The notes under the pieces are model-generated. The model did not search any database. It was not told the DNA's origin and saw only the letters and a list, made by a program, of their open reading frames with translations. Both the position numbers and the translations under genes were made by a program. Below, piece by piece: positions 34,441-45,879 of a stretch of 64,000 nt of DNA (the first letter of the stretch is position 1; each line of letters starts with the position of its first letter). The DNA is from Neoceratodus forsteri. Its lineage: Eukaryota > Chordata > Ceratodontiformes > Ceratodontidae. The stretch lies in assembly GCA_016271365.2 (NCBI GenBank), contig CM057454.1, positions 460,356,501-460,420,500 of the forward strand. Direction: 5' to 3'.

Positions 34441-34486
34441 TGTGTGTGTGTGTGTGTGTGTGTGTCTATGTGTGTGTGTGTGTGTG
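34441..34486. repeat. (TG)n microsatellite with one interruption
   Basis: TG repeats broken once by CTA; lies inside the hAT-like element. Confidence 0.97.
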
Positions 34487-34768
34487 ATGCAGCCATTAAA
34501 TCAGACACCTTTATTGTGCCACAGAGTAATTGCAGCAGTGTGAACCTGCTATCCACTGCACCTACATGAATTTTTATACTGCTTTGTGGTATCTTTACTG
34601 GTAGTGGACTGTTAGTGCCATGCACTACCCTGCCCCCCCAAACTGGCAAAATGTATTCTTTTTCAGATTTGGATTTGTGACTTGTGAGCACTGGTTAGGT
34701 GGTGTTGTGCCTTTACAACTGCAGTTCTTGAGTGTGCAGTGCAATCTTAATCTGTCTGTACATTTGCA

Positions 34769-35350
34769 GTACACTATTAATTCTGGGTGATTTGGCATTT
34801 CTTGTTACGCCTCATTTCACTTCATCAGCACTGGGAATTTTGTGGACAAAAGACAGTAGCATTTTGGGATGCACATTAATTCTGGTGGCAGAGTGTGACC
34901 ACTGCACACATGACTGACATCACCATTAGTTCTGGAAGACTTTGCATTTTTGTTACCTCTAATTTCACTTCATCAGCACTGGGGAATTTTCTGGACACAA
35001 GACATTCGCATTTTGGGGATGCACATTAATTCTTGTGACTGTGTGTGACCACTGCATGCATGACTGAGTGAACTGCTAATTTGGAGACTTTGTACTTTTG
35101 TTACGCCTCATTTCACTTCATCACCACTGAGGAATTTTCTGGATACAAGATAGTAGCATTTTGGGACACACATTATTTCTGGTGACTGTGTGTGACCACT
35201 GCATGCATGACTGAGGGCGCCATTAATTCTGGGAGGCTTTGCATTTCTTTTGTGCTATCATTTCACTTTGTCAGCACTGGGGAGTTTTCTGGACACAAGG
35301 CAGTAGTATTTGGGGATGCAAATTCATTCTGGTGACAGTGTGTGTGAGGA
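34769..35350. repeat. Four tandem 148-150 bp units inside the hAT-like element
   Basis: ATTTCACTTCATCAGCACTG and the blocks TTTTCTGGACACAAGA, GGGATGCACATTAATTCT and TGTGACCACTGCATGCATG recur at spacings of 148, 148 and 150 bases (marker positions 34829, 34977, 35125, 35275). Confidence 0.9.
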
Positions 35351-35527
35351 GCTGTTATCGTTGTTGTCACTCCATCTTATTTCACGTTAAGATGGAATGA
35401 CAAAGTGAAGTAATAATTACAAGGTGAAGTAAGCCTTTGCTTTGGACACTCCACATAGCAGAGTGACAACATGAAGTGGCCACTTGCATTCACTTCACCA
35501 GCAGAATTTAATTTTGCTGCATCTCTA

Positions 35528-35690
35528 GTGCTAAGCTTGGTTTTAGGAAAACAAAAGTGTAGCACCACAATTACTTTATTGGAGTATACGATTTCTTTAG
35601 TGATGCCTTGGACAGTGCAGACATGGCTGGGGGTCTATACTGATTTATCAAAAGCATTTGATTGGATAAATCATAATATATAGATATACA
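35528..35690 (+). pseudogene. LINE reverse transcriptase fragment, right of hAT insertion
   Basis: After the second GTGCTAAG (35528-35535) the RT sequence resumes: STTITLLEYT, then motif A YTDLSKAFDWINHNI with its catalytic aspartate. Together with 33557-33674 it forms about 90 residues of one RT. The rest of the LINE is absent; a hairpin element begins at 35705. Confidence 0.75.
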
Positions 35691-35702
35691 GATTGTTTAC
35701 TT

Positions 35703-36005
35703 AAGCAATAAGGCACAACAGGTGTGGGTTATTGGGGATTTACCCACACTTTGTGTGTGGTGTGTCCGAGGTGCAGCCAAGTGGCTTAACCACACAAGAA
35801 GTCAAATCACCCAATAACCCACAACCCTGAGTGCCTTATTGTGATTATACAATGGACCCATGTGTAAAATACATTTAAAATGTTCTAATTATGTTTTTAT
35901 AAATGTTGTTCCTCAGCTGTGGGTTATGCAGGATTTACCCACAGTCATGTGGCATGTTTTGAACAATCAGGGTACAGGATTTTCACACACCATTGCATAA
36001 ACTTG
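35703..36005. repeat. Hairpin MITE-like element with GCAATAAGGCAC ends, plus related hairpin
   Basis: GCAATAAGGCAC (35705-35716) pairs with GTGCCTTATTG (35831-35841), and TGTGGGTTATTGGG with CCCAATAACCCACA, giving arms of about 35 bp. An inner hairpin (GTGGGTTATTGGGGATTTACCCAC, about 35722-35747) recurs in altered form at 35918-35943 (GTGGGTTATGCAGGATTTACCC). The unit may extend to about 36005. Confidence 0.7.
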
Positions 36006-36078
36006 GTTTATCACAAAATGTTTGCAATTGTTTTCAAAATTATTTAAATAATAGAAAGCAAGGGAGAAAGGGGAAAAC

Positions 36079-37170
36079 GTGAAACTTTACAAAGAAGTAG
36101 ACAATTTACATGGCGTGGAGGAACCATCTATAACAAAGGTAGAGGCTAGTATAACTGAGGTGAAGAAAATGGAGAAAGGACTAGAGATGGGTAATCTCAG
36201 TAAGCAAAGAAAACGAAAAGGAAATCACTTGAAAAAAGAAAGAATGCTGCTAAAAGAGAAAAAGGGGAACAGAAAAGGACAAAAATAAGGAAAATAAAGG
36301 AGGTAAAGGTATTGGATAAACCAACTAAGGTAATAGGGGTTATGATGTCTGACAGGATAGTAGATGATGGAGAGTCAACGCCGACTAGTAATAGTAGAAG
36401 GAAGGATGAATAGAGAGGGAAAGGGGAAACTGAATAAGTATTGCAAAGGAAGGGAAAAAGAAAGTAAAAGTCAATAAAATAAAGTAAGTGATGACTTTTA
36501 CAAATTTATGGAGAAACCAAAAGTTCAAACTTTCTGCTACCATTATATGAGGTGAATGTCATACCTGATGAAAATGAGAGTTCTTTGAGGGATAATATCA
36601 AAAATAATATCATGTGTTGCATCAACAGATGAGGCTTTATTGTCTAATTTTAGTAGCATTAGGCCAATTAAGGATGAAAACTGGGTATTGCTTGTGACAG
36701 ACCAATTATTTGTTCTGCAAACCATAATATACAACAAGGTTAAAATGTTAAGAGCAGTGGGAATTAAGACTGTCGAAATTGGAATATTAGGGCATTTTTT
36801 TCCTGATTATTTTCAAAGAGAATATGAAGATTCAAGAAAGAAAAATGATAGAGAAATCAAAAAAAATAATCAGATATCTATATTTGGCTTGGAGCAATTA
36901 CCCAATGAAAATAGTGCAAATCTAAAAATTAAAATTGGTGATTTCTTGGAATGACTAACTAAAATAGTGGATTTAAGAAAGAAGATTTATAAGGCTACAA
37001 GATGGGGAAAAAATGGCCGGTTAACCATGTAGTTGGACAAAGAGTTGGTCTTTGAAGAATTGGTGAAAATTTGTGCAGAATTGGACCCATTGGGAATTCA
37101 TTTATTTACAGAAGATGAATGTATGATTGAAAAAAAGAACAAGAAATTAAGCCAGAGTGGCTTAAAATGA
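36079..37170 (+). pseudogene. LINE-B ORF1 region, decayed
   Basis: An ATG at 36079 starts a very basic segment (KKMEKGLEMGNLSKQRKRKG). Broken frames follow, the clearest at 36640-36954 (DENWVLLVTDQLFVLQTIIY, IEIGILGHFFPDYFQREYED). No zinc knuckle or RRM is seen. It corresponds by position to ORF1 of LINE-A, but the sequence similarity is weak to the eye. Confidence 0.45.
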
Positions 37171-37240
37171 TGAAAATATAAATAAATTTGCTATCTTGGA
37201 GGAGCTTGTTGAAAATTGACAAAAAGGTATAAGAAAGAGA

Positions 37241-37781
37241 ATGGAAGGGGTTAAATCAAACAGTCATTCATTGAGATTCCTGTCCTGGAACATAGCGGGT
37301 ATTAGGAATAAACTAAAGGATCAAGAGCTGCTGAAATACCTTAAAGGATTTGACATAATTTTCCTCCAAGAGACTATGGAAAGTAAGGAGATTATGTTGA
37401 TTGGATATAGGGTATTTGATTTACTGGTAATCAAGAATGAAAAATGGGGGAGGAGAAAGGGAGGGTTGTTAATATGGGTTAAGATAAATTTCACATCAGC
37501 ATTAAAAGAAATTGAAATAAACTTTGGAAATATTCGGGTCTAAAAATGACTCTGAGGGAAACCTAGTAACCATAATTATTTATATGCCACCAAGTGAAGG
37601 AAAAACAGCAAGGGAAGAAACTATAAAGAGATTAGGAAAAATAATTGATGAAGAATTGGAAAAATATCCATTAGTAGGATTAATAGTACTAGGAGATGTA
37701 AATGCTAGAGTAGGTAATATAGTTAGACCTTCAAGAGATATTAAAGAGTATATGATTGCAGGGGATATAGGGAATTTATGA
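37241..37781 (+). pseudogene. LINE-B endonuclease domain
   Basis: Two overlapping frames. The first (37241-37543) has LRFLSWNIAGIRNKL, DIIFLQETM and GGLLIWVKI. After a shift near 37535, the second gives VTIIIYMPPSE and LIVLGDVNARVGN. These are the N, E and GDxN blocks of APE-type LINE endonucleases and align with LINE-A (LNWNIAGLHNK, IIFQETW, LLAGDFNARI). The C-terminal S/DH blocks are lost in frame-broken sequence at 37.8-38.2 kb. Confidence 0.8.
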
Positions 37782-38240
37782 AATTATAGGAATACAAAGG
37801 ACAGGAAAAGCAATGGCAGAGGTTTGAGAATAGTGAAGGTACTAAGAAAAGGAACATGGTGTTAATTAATGGAAGGTCCAAATCTGATTATGAGGGAGAA
37901 TTACATTCATAAACTCTAATGGGTCCTCAGTGATCGATTTGACTTGGATAAATATCAATTCTGTTACAAAATGTTGGAATTTTAACATAGAAAATAGAAG
38001 TGAAAGTAATAATTTCCTCGGAAATCTATTTAAAAATCAGTAGATAGGATAAAAGATTGTAATAATGGTTTATCAAATGTGATCCAAACTAGAAATGGAG
38101 TAAATTGAGGAGATCAACTGACAAAGCTTTTGGGATATACTGGTTATAAAGGGTATAGTGCAGAATATGGAAACTTTTAAGGAATTTAGGAATATGAATA
38201 TATTGTTAAATATGGAAGTATAATTAGCAGGATTGCTAAT

Positions 38241-39856
38241 TTGGTTCAGAAAGAGGTTAAAATATACCATATGAAACAAGGGGCAATTTGGTATAATAAG
38301 GAGTACCTAGAAATGAAGAGAAAATTAAACAAACAAACTAGGAGAACAAGGAAAATGACATTAAAAAATAATAGGAAAACACTAAATAAAATTAGAAAAG
38401 AATATAATATGTTAAATAAGAAAAATGAGGAAAGATATAGACAGAAACTGTGAAAAGAGCTAGAAAAAGCAGTTATGGATGAAGACACTAGATCATTTTG
38501 GATAATTGTGGCAAAAGGCATGGGAAGTTATAATCCAGAAATGGATTCCATATAGAGCCTCATGAATTGATAAATTACTTTAAATCAATTTTTTCAGACT
38601 CAAGTGTATTGGTGGAGTTGAAGAACTCCTAGCGGGTTGGTCCCTTAAAAATTAAGATAAAGGAAAATAAGTAAATAATGTAATCAATAAATTCAAAAGA
38701 CATAAGGCTCAGAAGCCAGATAGGATACTGATTGATGTGATCAAGAATCAATTAGATTTATGGGTCCCAATGTTGATGAGGCTATTTAACTATGTGGGCA
38801 GGACAGGAAAGATTCCAAGTTCATGGGTAAAATCAATTATAGTCCAAATTTTTGAAAAAGGGAAAAAAAGAGCCGCATGTTATAGGCCCAAAAGCCTGAT
38901 AGATAATTCACAAAAATATTGACAACGATAATAATTACAGATTAACAGCATGGATAAAGATAAATATTTGATCGAGGAAGCATAAGCAAAATTTTTGAGA
39001 ACCACTCTACTAATGACCAGTGTTTCATTCTCAGGCACTCAGTGTTTAAATAAACAAAAATTAAAAAAACAGAAATTATTCTGCACTGTTGTAGACTTCA
39101 AGGTGACATTTGATAGTACTAATGGCAAATTACTATGGATGTCTCGAAGAACTGGGAATGGAGAAAACACTATTAAATGTGATCAAAGTATTGTATAAGA
39201 AAAATCAGATTAAGATTAGGTTTAACCCAAGATGTGACTGTACAGAAGAATTTGAGGGAAACAAGGAGTCAAAAAGGATGTGTCCTGCACCTATTCTCTT
39301 CAATCTCTACTTAAATTGGGTAATGGAAATTTGATATAAAGATGAATATCATATGCCTAAAATTGGAAAAAGAGAATGCCCTTATTTAGCATTTGTGGAT
39401 GACATTGTTTTGATTTCTGTGAGTAGTTTAGGAGTTAAAAGATTATTTAATGCATTTCAAAAAGAATGTGAACAAGCTAAACTATGTATTAACACAGAGA
39501 AGACCAAAGTTATAGTTTTTGGTAACAATAGTAAAAGAAAGATGAACATACATTATAATGACAAAATACTGGATCAAGTAAAGTGTTTTAAATATCTGGG
39601 CATAACCTTTAATGAGAAACTATCATGGGGGAATCATACTAATGAGGTAAGATTGAAAATTAAGAAGTTTGTGCCTGTAATTACTAGATTTTTCTATAAG
39701 TATGGGGGTAGCTCTATCAAAGGTGCATTAAAGATCATCAATGGGAAAATAAGATCACACATTTTGTATGGGGCAGACATTTGGGGCCTAGAGATTGATG
39801 AAAGGATAGAAGGAATAATAAATATATTCTATAAAAAGATTATGGACTTGCCTTAA
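38241..39856 (+). pseudogene. LINE-B reverse transcriptase and post-RT region
   Basis: A basic linker (38241-38453) precedes RT. RT blocks in several frames: ACYRPKSLIDNSQKY (about 38875), motif A CTVVDFKVTFDSTNGKLLW (about 39090), motif B region CPAPILFNLYLNW (about 39285), motif C LAFVDDIVLISVS (about 39385) with the FVDD aspartates intact. A 167-residue frame (39353-39856) continues to CFKYLGITFNEKLSWGNH and SHILYGADIWGLE, parallel to LINE-A. Confidence 0.82.
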
Positions 39857-40231
39857 GGGAGCCCCAGCAGCTTTAATCAGAGCAGAGCTAGGCCAGACTT
39901 CAGTAGAAAAGTTGGTACAGGAAATTATTTTATACCTCTTTAAGGTATGTGCAATGCCAATAAATGCTTACCAAAACAATATTTGGATCAGGTCATTGAT
40001 TATTATGATAGGAATTTTAAATTACCAGTTATGGATATTGTGGAAAATGGGTAAAACCATATGGGTTAATAACATACTTAGTGGATATATTAAGAAAACC
40101 TCAAGGGATCTTAGAAGAGAAATAAAACAAGATTAAGAGATGTATTTAAGCAAAAGGATGTGGGAAGATGCTCAAAATATAAAATAAGTAAATGGTTGGC
40201 AGTGAACAAGAAGACCTTTGGGATGGAAAGA

Positions 40232-41512
40232 TATATAATAATAATAATAATCTTTATTTATATTAGCCTTTCAGAAATCAAGGCACATTACATTAAAATA
40301 ACATCATAATAAAACATCATAAAAACATTAAAATCAATAGTATCAGTCCATGTCAATACCACCCCATATGCCTTTTTCCACAGAAAGGACTTCAATCCTT
40401 GTTTATAACCCCCACAGTCATGCACTCTCTAATCCAACAGGGTAGAGAATTCCAGAGGTTCGCGCCACCTAACATAAAAACTCAGGTGCCAGAAGATGTT
40501 AAAGCTACCCTAGGAATCTCTAGCAACCCCTCTTTGGCTGAACAGAGCGGTCACTCCGGAAGGTAAGGAACCAGATGTTCTTTCAAGTAGTCAGGGCCCA
40601 AACTGTGTAGGGCTTTATATGTCAGTAAACCAACTTTGAAGGTGATCCGCCACTGAACCAGCAGCCAGAGCAGATCCCACATCACCAGTGTAATGTGGGA
40701 AGAACGAGGAATCCCCATTAACAACAGGGCCGCTGAGTTCTGTACCAGCTGCAAGTGGTGGATATCAACCCCTGGAAGTCCAAAGTAAAGGAAGTTGCAG
40801 TAATACAAACACGAGGTCACAAAGGCGTGGATCAGTGTAGGCAAGTTGCCATACAGAACAAGGTGTTTGATCCAGCAATGTTCCTCAGATGGTAAAAGGA
40901 TACCTTAACAACAGCCAACACCTGCGCCCGCAATGTCAGCCAATCATCAAGGATCACCCCTAGGTTATGCACCTGTTCAGAGATAGGGAGCTTGACATCC
41001 CCCAGGAATAAACCTGAGGGATGGTTTGCTCCCCCATCCGGTGACCAGGATCCACAACCATCACCTCCATCTTCCCAGAATTCAACTTCAACCAGCTGGA
41101 CCTCATCCAACCCCGGATCTCGCCAAGACAGTTGTTAAACACCGAGAGTGCTCCATTCTGGTCAGGTGCAAAGACAAATAGAGCTGGGTATCATTGACAT
41201 AACAATGAAACTCCAGCCCATATTGTCTTACAATATCTTCGAGGGAGCATGTACACCAAGCAACATAGGGGACAGCACAGAGCCCAGAGGCATCCCACAG
41301 GACATAGAGGTAGGATCGGAGAAAAATACCCCTGACACCACCATCTGAGTTCTACCTGTGAGGAAAGAGGTGAACCATCTGTGAACCAAACCTGACAGCC
41401 CACAGATGCATCTCAGGCGCCCAAGCAACACCCCATGGTCTACGGTGTCAAATGCTGCTAACAGATTCAATAGGATCAAAATGGACCATTTTTTCTGGTC
41501 TCTTAAGGACAC
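40232..41512 (-). mobile_element. L2-type LINE fragment, 5'-truncated, nested in LINE-B
   Basis: Minus-strand frames carry LNLLAAFDTVDHGVLLGRL (motif A, 41480-41420), GMPLGSVLSPMLLGVH (motif B), and, after it, YYCNFLYFGLPGVDIHHLQLVQNSA and WRITFKVGLLTYKALHSLGP (40800-40590), all typical of L2. The minus-strand 3' end reads AATATAAATAAAGATTATTATTATT, the usual L2 tail. It begins abruptly in motif A, as expected for 5' truncation. The YADD region is not clear. Frames are broken. Confidence 0.88.
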
Positions 41513-41514
41513 AG

Positions 41515-41836
41515 TAAGAATAAATCTTTATATTAAATTTAGATTTGAGTATTTTCCAAGTGAAGTAATATGCAGATTAAAGAAAGTGAAGGATTCCAAG
41601 GGGATATGCAAATGTAATTTAGGAGAAGATGATTTAATTCATCTATTGATTAAATGCCCATTTTATCAGTAGCAAAAATAAAAATCTTAGGGCCCATTTT
41701 AGAGTCTTTGGAAGGAAATCCCCAAATTTTAGTAGAAAAAATTATGAATTCCCAAACAGTAGGAACATTGGAGGCGGTGACAACTTATATGAAAATTATT
41801 GATAAACAATGTCTTCATTTGTGTGAAACTGTATAG
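41515..41836 (+). pseudogene. LINE-B C-terminal zinc-knuckle-like region, resuming after the L2 insert
   Basis: The sequence YIKFRFEYFPSEVICRLKKV leads to CKCNLGEDDLIHLLIKCPFY, a C-x-C...H-x4-C motif parallel to LINE-A. It is separated from the rest of ORF2 (ending about 40215) by the nested L2. The 3' UTR follows to 42072. Confidence 0.78.
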
Positions 41837-42231
41837 TGAAAAACTCAGTGAAAGGAAAGAAGAGACAGAATTGGTCATAAACTAAATGAGGTGATTGTGC
41901 AATAAGAGACCGATAGTATTAAATACCAGTGTATGTATGGAATTTTATTGGATATCTTTTAAATGTGTATTTATTGATCGTTTGTGATATGAAAAATGCA
42001 ATAACACAAATTGTTTGTCTGTTAATAAATTGTAATAACATAATTTGTTAAACAATAAAGATTGAAAAAAATAAATAATAGAAAGCAGAAGGTGGGGGGC
42101 TGGCTTGGCAGCCTAGTATTGTGGATGGATGCTAGATTGGCTCTGCAGGGCACTTACAGTATTTGCAGAACAAATAGCATTTAAGTCAAAAAGTTTGATT
42201 TTGTGTATGCAGCTTTCGTTTAAGAGGAGAT

Positions 42232-43010
42232 ATGGCATCACAAAAATCATCCAAAAAGCAGTCAAGTCTGCAGTTTGAAATGGTGGGGAGGCCATTGGCT
42301 GGCACCACAGAGGGCCACACCCGATCCCAGGCTTCTACCACTGATGCAGTCTCACTGAAGATGAATCAAAATGCTGGGGTGGCTGCACTACCTAAAATGA
42401 TAACCAATTTACAAAATGAAATAAAAGCTGGGTTCACAAATGTTACTACACAAATTGCTCATCTACAGAATATCTTGAATGGACTGGCTGAGACTGCGGC
42501 TGTACACAAGAACAGGGTGGACGAACAAGAGAAGTGAGTGAGTGAGCTCGAGGATCGAGTGATGGACCTAGCGAGCAAAAATAAAATTTTACAAGATAAT
42601 GTCATTCGGCTTCTGGCCCATTCCAAAGATCAGGAAAAAATCAGGCTTGTAGATCGAACCTTAGGATAATCAAACTACCCTAGGGGCTTGAAGGTCGGTC
42701 TGGGGGTACAGCAGTACAGAAGTGGCTTGTGGAGCAACTTGCCTTCCAGAATTGGCAGCCTCCTTTGAAAATACAATGGGCACACTGTACAGGTCCATCT
42801 CCTAAGCTGGGAGATACATCGAGACATTATTTAATAAAACATTTGAGATTCCAGGACAAGGAGGTAATGTTAAAGGCAGCCTTGTGCACAGTCCCATTAG
42901 TGTCGAGGGAAAATGCGCATCAGTGTACCAAGACTACTCAAGAGAATTGCAAGTCATGTGGCAGAAGTTTGGTGGAATTCAGACAACACTTCACCGGTTC
43001 CATGTCATAG
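42232..43010 (+). pseudogene. L1/Tx1 ORF1 protein (RNA-binding), broken
   Basis: An ATG at 42232 opens 101 residues (MASQKSSKKQSSLQFEMVGR) leading into a coiled coil (ITNLQNEIKAGFTNVTTQIA, then SELEDRVMDLASKN). RRM and C-terminal parts appear in other frames: FENGHTVQ-like WAHCTGPSPKLGD, IKHLRFQDKEVMLKAAL, YQDYSREL. After an insert, FALMYPAKLRIMY at 43440-43480 gives the end of the C-terminal domain. At least three frame changes. Same layout as the minus-strand ORF1 at 7.4-6.5 kb. Confidence 0.75.
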
Positions 43011-43431
43011 TGGTGATCACTAAATAGCAATCACCATTACAGCTAATGTACATCACCGAAAATCAATATGGTAATGTACACACACCAGCTAGGACACAAT
43101 CACCGACAAAAATGGACTAATATATTTATACGTGTAGGGATGCCCGCAACCCCAAACCCTGAACCTTCCTCACTGCAGCCAGCCACCCTCATCATCACAC
43201 CACATGGTCAGCTCAGCAACACCGCACCACACTACCTCCCACATACCTCCTCCATCATCCCTCCTCTTCTGTTCACTTTCTGCATACTCGCCATTCTTCC
43301 CATTGATCTGTACTATAACCATGCCTCACTACCCTTTCAGGGTAGCCCACATAGCAGGCACTCAAACTGAGTCACTCAAGACTGAGTCATTCAGTCTGAG
43401 TCACCCATATGACAGGTTGCCCACTTCACCA
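43011..43431. mobile_element. Insert of about 420 bp in L1/Tx1 ORF1
   Basis: Non-coding sequence lies between the two parts of the ORF1 C-terminal domain. Its right end carries the repeat also seen at 11205-11262. Possible flanking TAG on both sides, but I cannot fix the ends. Family unknown. Confidence 0.5.
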
Positions 43432-43569
43432 GCTAGGATGGAACTTTGCTCTAATGTACCCTGCAAAACTAAGAATTATGTATGTAGCCCATGAAACAGT
43501 GACCGCAGAGGGAAGGTCTCAAAACAGGGTGATGGCACCAGCTAAATAAGTGAGCTGAACAAATATTTT

Positions 43570-43745
43570 TGCTCCTCTTTCCAAAACTACTTGAACTCAT
43601 AAGGCAGTCCTAGTGGGGGGTAGGAGGAAGTAAGCTGTTGGTTGATTAGGATCTGCAGCTTATCTGTTAGGTAGGAAAATGGGCAGACTAGGTGGGCCAA
43701 GTGGTCCTTATCTGCTGTCAAATTCTATGTTTCTATGTTTCTATA
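43570..43745 (+). mobile_element. CR1-type LINE 3' end
   Basis: Ends GGCAGACTAGGTGGGCCAAG, TGGTCCTTATCTGCTGTCAA, then ATTCTATG-TTTCTATG-TTTCTAT, the octamer tail of CR1. The same 3' block appears at 46051-46116 and, inverted, at 50325, 54934 and 61229. No coding part remains. Confidence 0.85.
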
Positions 43746-45600
43746 ACTCGCTGTAAGGGCAGGAGGTGTTCTCAGAGGTCTGATAGCCACTGTCAGGAGA
43801 AGTGTTCGCCTATGTCTGTTGGATACTGTCTGATCTACCAAGGTCTAAATTGCTGCCTGAATACTTGGAATCACTTAACTGACTGTGGTATAATGCAGTT
43901 GTCAGAGAAAATGGACTGATGACAAAAGAAGAGGTGAAGAAATTTGTTGTACCTCCTTCCTGTAGGGTCTATATCAGTTTATGCCAATGACATGTGCATT
44001 TACCGACTGCCAAATGGCCACCAAACACAGTTATTCTTTGCTTGCCCACACCACGGTGCCACAGATGCTGCTTCTTGGGCATGTCACTGTTTGCACTTTT
44101 GTGGCCTTTTGACAGCTGGCAGATAATGAAATTTATAAAGGTCACATGGACCAATCAGCATGCTGTCACTGAAATGTCCTGCGGTACACCCCTTCAAGTG
44201 ATCAGATGTCAGTTGCACTGGGCTTCAGCAAGAATATTTCTACCAAAGAATTGTACATTAATGACCAACAAGATCTGTACATAAATCCTTTCAATATTCT
44301 CCTCACATTATCCCATGTACCTTGTTTTGCCAGGAGGTTCAGAGTTGAATGGCAGCTCCAATGCATACGATCCTCTTCTTTTTGTGCCATGCCATGAGGC
44401 AAATCTTGTGGGGCCAACTGGTCTTCCTTATACCTGAACTCAGTCACAAACAATGGGGGACTTGAATATTACTGTGGATTGATGGGTTTTAATGCATTGA
44501 AGCAGCTGTGGGGTATATTGAGTAGTTGTGAACAAAGGATAGGCTACTTCTGAATGTTTTTTGGGGTTCACCCTTATATGCAGCTGTGTTGTTCCATTTA
44601 CAAATTGAAGATGTAAAGCTGCATTGTCGGGCACCCATTTTGACTTTCTCGAATGTGTGCATGTTCCACTGTTGGAATGGCATGAGCCTGCGGTTCAACT
44701 CTGGATGTGCTGGGTGGATCACCCTTCAGAGGAAGCAAGAGCCAAGTACTTTTGTACCCACAGTAAAGTTTTACTGGCTAGGACCCCAGAAAGGTACAAG
44801 CTGCAATGATATATTATCTACCTGCTCCTTTTGCAACTGCCACTCAACCATGGCACAGGCTGTGGGTAACAAACGAGTGAGGAATGCACTGTGTAAAGCC
44901 GAATGGGGTTCTGACCTTGTAAATGCAGCAAACGGTAAGCCAGTCAAAGGGTACACTTAGACAAAGCATTGTTGGTCCCAAAAAACTATAAAATAGGACA
45001 CATACTGAGTGGAAAAAAGACATTATTAAGGCAAGGCAAGGCACATTTTATTTTTAGGGTGCCCAATCCCTGAGGCTCGTGGTAACTAACAAACCTAGCC
45101 ATAAAATATGGATGAAAAACCCATAAAATATCAAGACAGTAAAATCAGAAAGACAGCTATTACAAACTGTAACTGCTAACTAAAATGATTGTCTAGATGA
45201 TCACTCCATAAAACAGTCACCAAAGACTGCCAGTGATAATTAATGTCTTGGGTGACTTCACATTCAGCTCTGGTTGTCAAAGTATTAGGCAGCTAAATAA
45301 GGTTGTAATGCATTTTGATGCTAAGAATATTTAGAAACAGCTGGTTACATGTTACTTGGTACAGTATAGTTGAGGCTCTGCTTATGGAGGCAATGCCAAA
45401 TAGACCTACTGGTCACAAATTCTCAGTACCCTGTACTATGATATTTACTTCGCCAATGGGGGAATTAACCTGTCAGGTCAAGGTAAAGTTTAACATTTGT
45501 TTAGATAACATATTATAAATTCACTGTTCTGCTTTTAGTGATATTTCAAAAGATTGGTTTATATATTGCAGGTGGCTTCTATTAGTAAAGAAGACCACCT
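43746..45600. other. Gene-free stretch between L1/Tx1 ORF1 and ORF2
   Basis: Probably mostly inserted repeats, since the expected spacer between ORF1 and ORF2 is short. A minus-strand-oriented GCCTTGCCTTGCCTT run next to AAAATAAAAT (45027-45056) looks like the tail of a further retroposon. No coding sequence is supported. Confidence 0.4.
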
Positions 45601-45879
45601 ATCAAGTGGGGGATGGGGCACACCAGTTGTGCAAAAGGTATGTGGGTGGAACAGAACAACCTGGGTTATGTTCGGTTAATGGTTGCACTGTGGGAGGATT
45701 GGGGCAAAACACAAAAGTTAGTGTTTTATGGTTAGATTTGTTTGTTCTTTTTCTTTGTTGGAGGGAGGATAGAGGCCTCACAAATGTCACAGAGGCAAAG
45801 ATTCTGTTACTATATGTTAACACACAAAAAGCTAGGTATCACTACTATAAGAGACATGTTTTCAGGAATGACATCTAGA

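Larger units (their letters stand above)
33675..35527. mobile_element. hAT-like nonautonomous DNA transposon, 1853 bp, with perfect 8-bp TSD
   Basis: GTGCTAAG flanks the segment on both sides (33667-33674 and 35528-35535), and the interrupted RT frame resumes across it. The ends are CAGTGGTGGGTGAAGTGG (left) and, inverted, TAGAGATGCAGCAAAATT (right); both fit the YAGNGRTG start of hAT elements. Subterminal inverted blocks (GTGAAGTGGCC on the left, GGCCACTT on the right) pair further. There is no transposase frame. Inside lie a GT microsatellite and a 148-bp tandem array. Confidence 0.85.
36061..42072 (+). mobile_element. LINE-B: second LINE of the LINE-A clade, with perfect 15-bp TSD
   Basis: AAATAATAGAAAGCA occurs at 36046-36060 and 42073-42087. 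Between them, in order on the plus strand: an ORF1-like region, APE endonuclease, RT, post-RT region, a Cys/His knuckle, a 3' UTR and the end AACAATAAAGATTGAAAAAAAT, which matches LINE-A. An L2 fragment (40232-41512) is nested inside. The 5' end at 36061 lacks any monomers, so the copy is either 5'-truncated or belongs to a subfamily without them. Many stops and shifts make it older than LINE-A. Confidence 0.85.
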
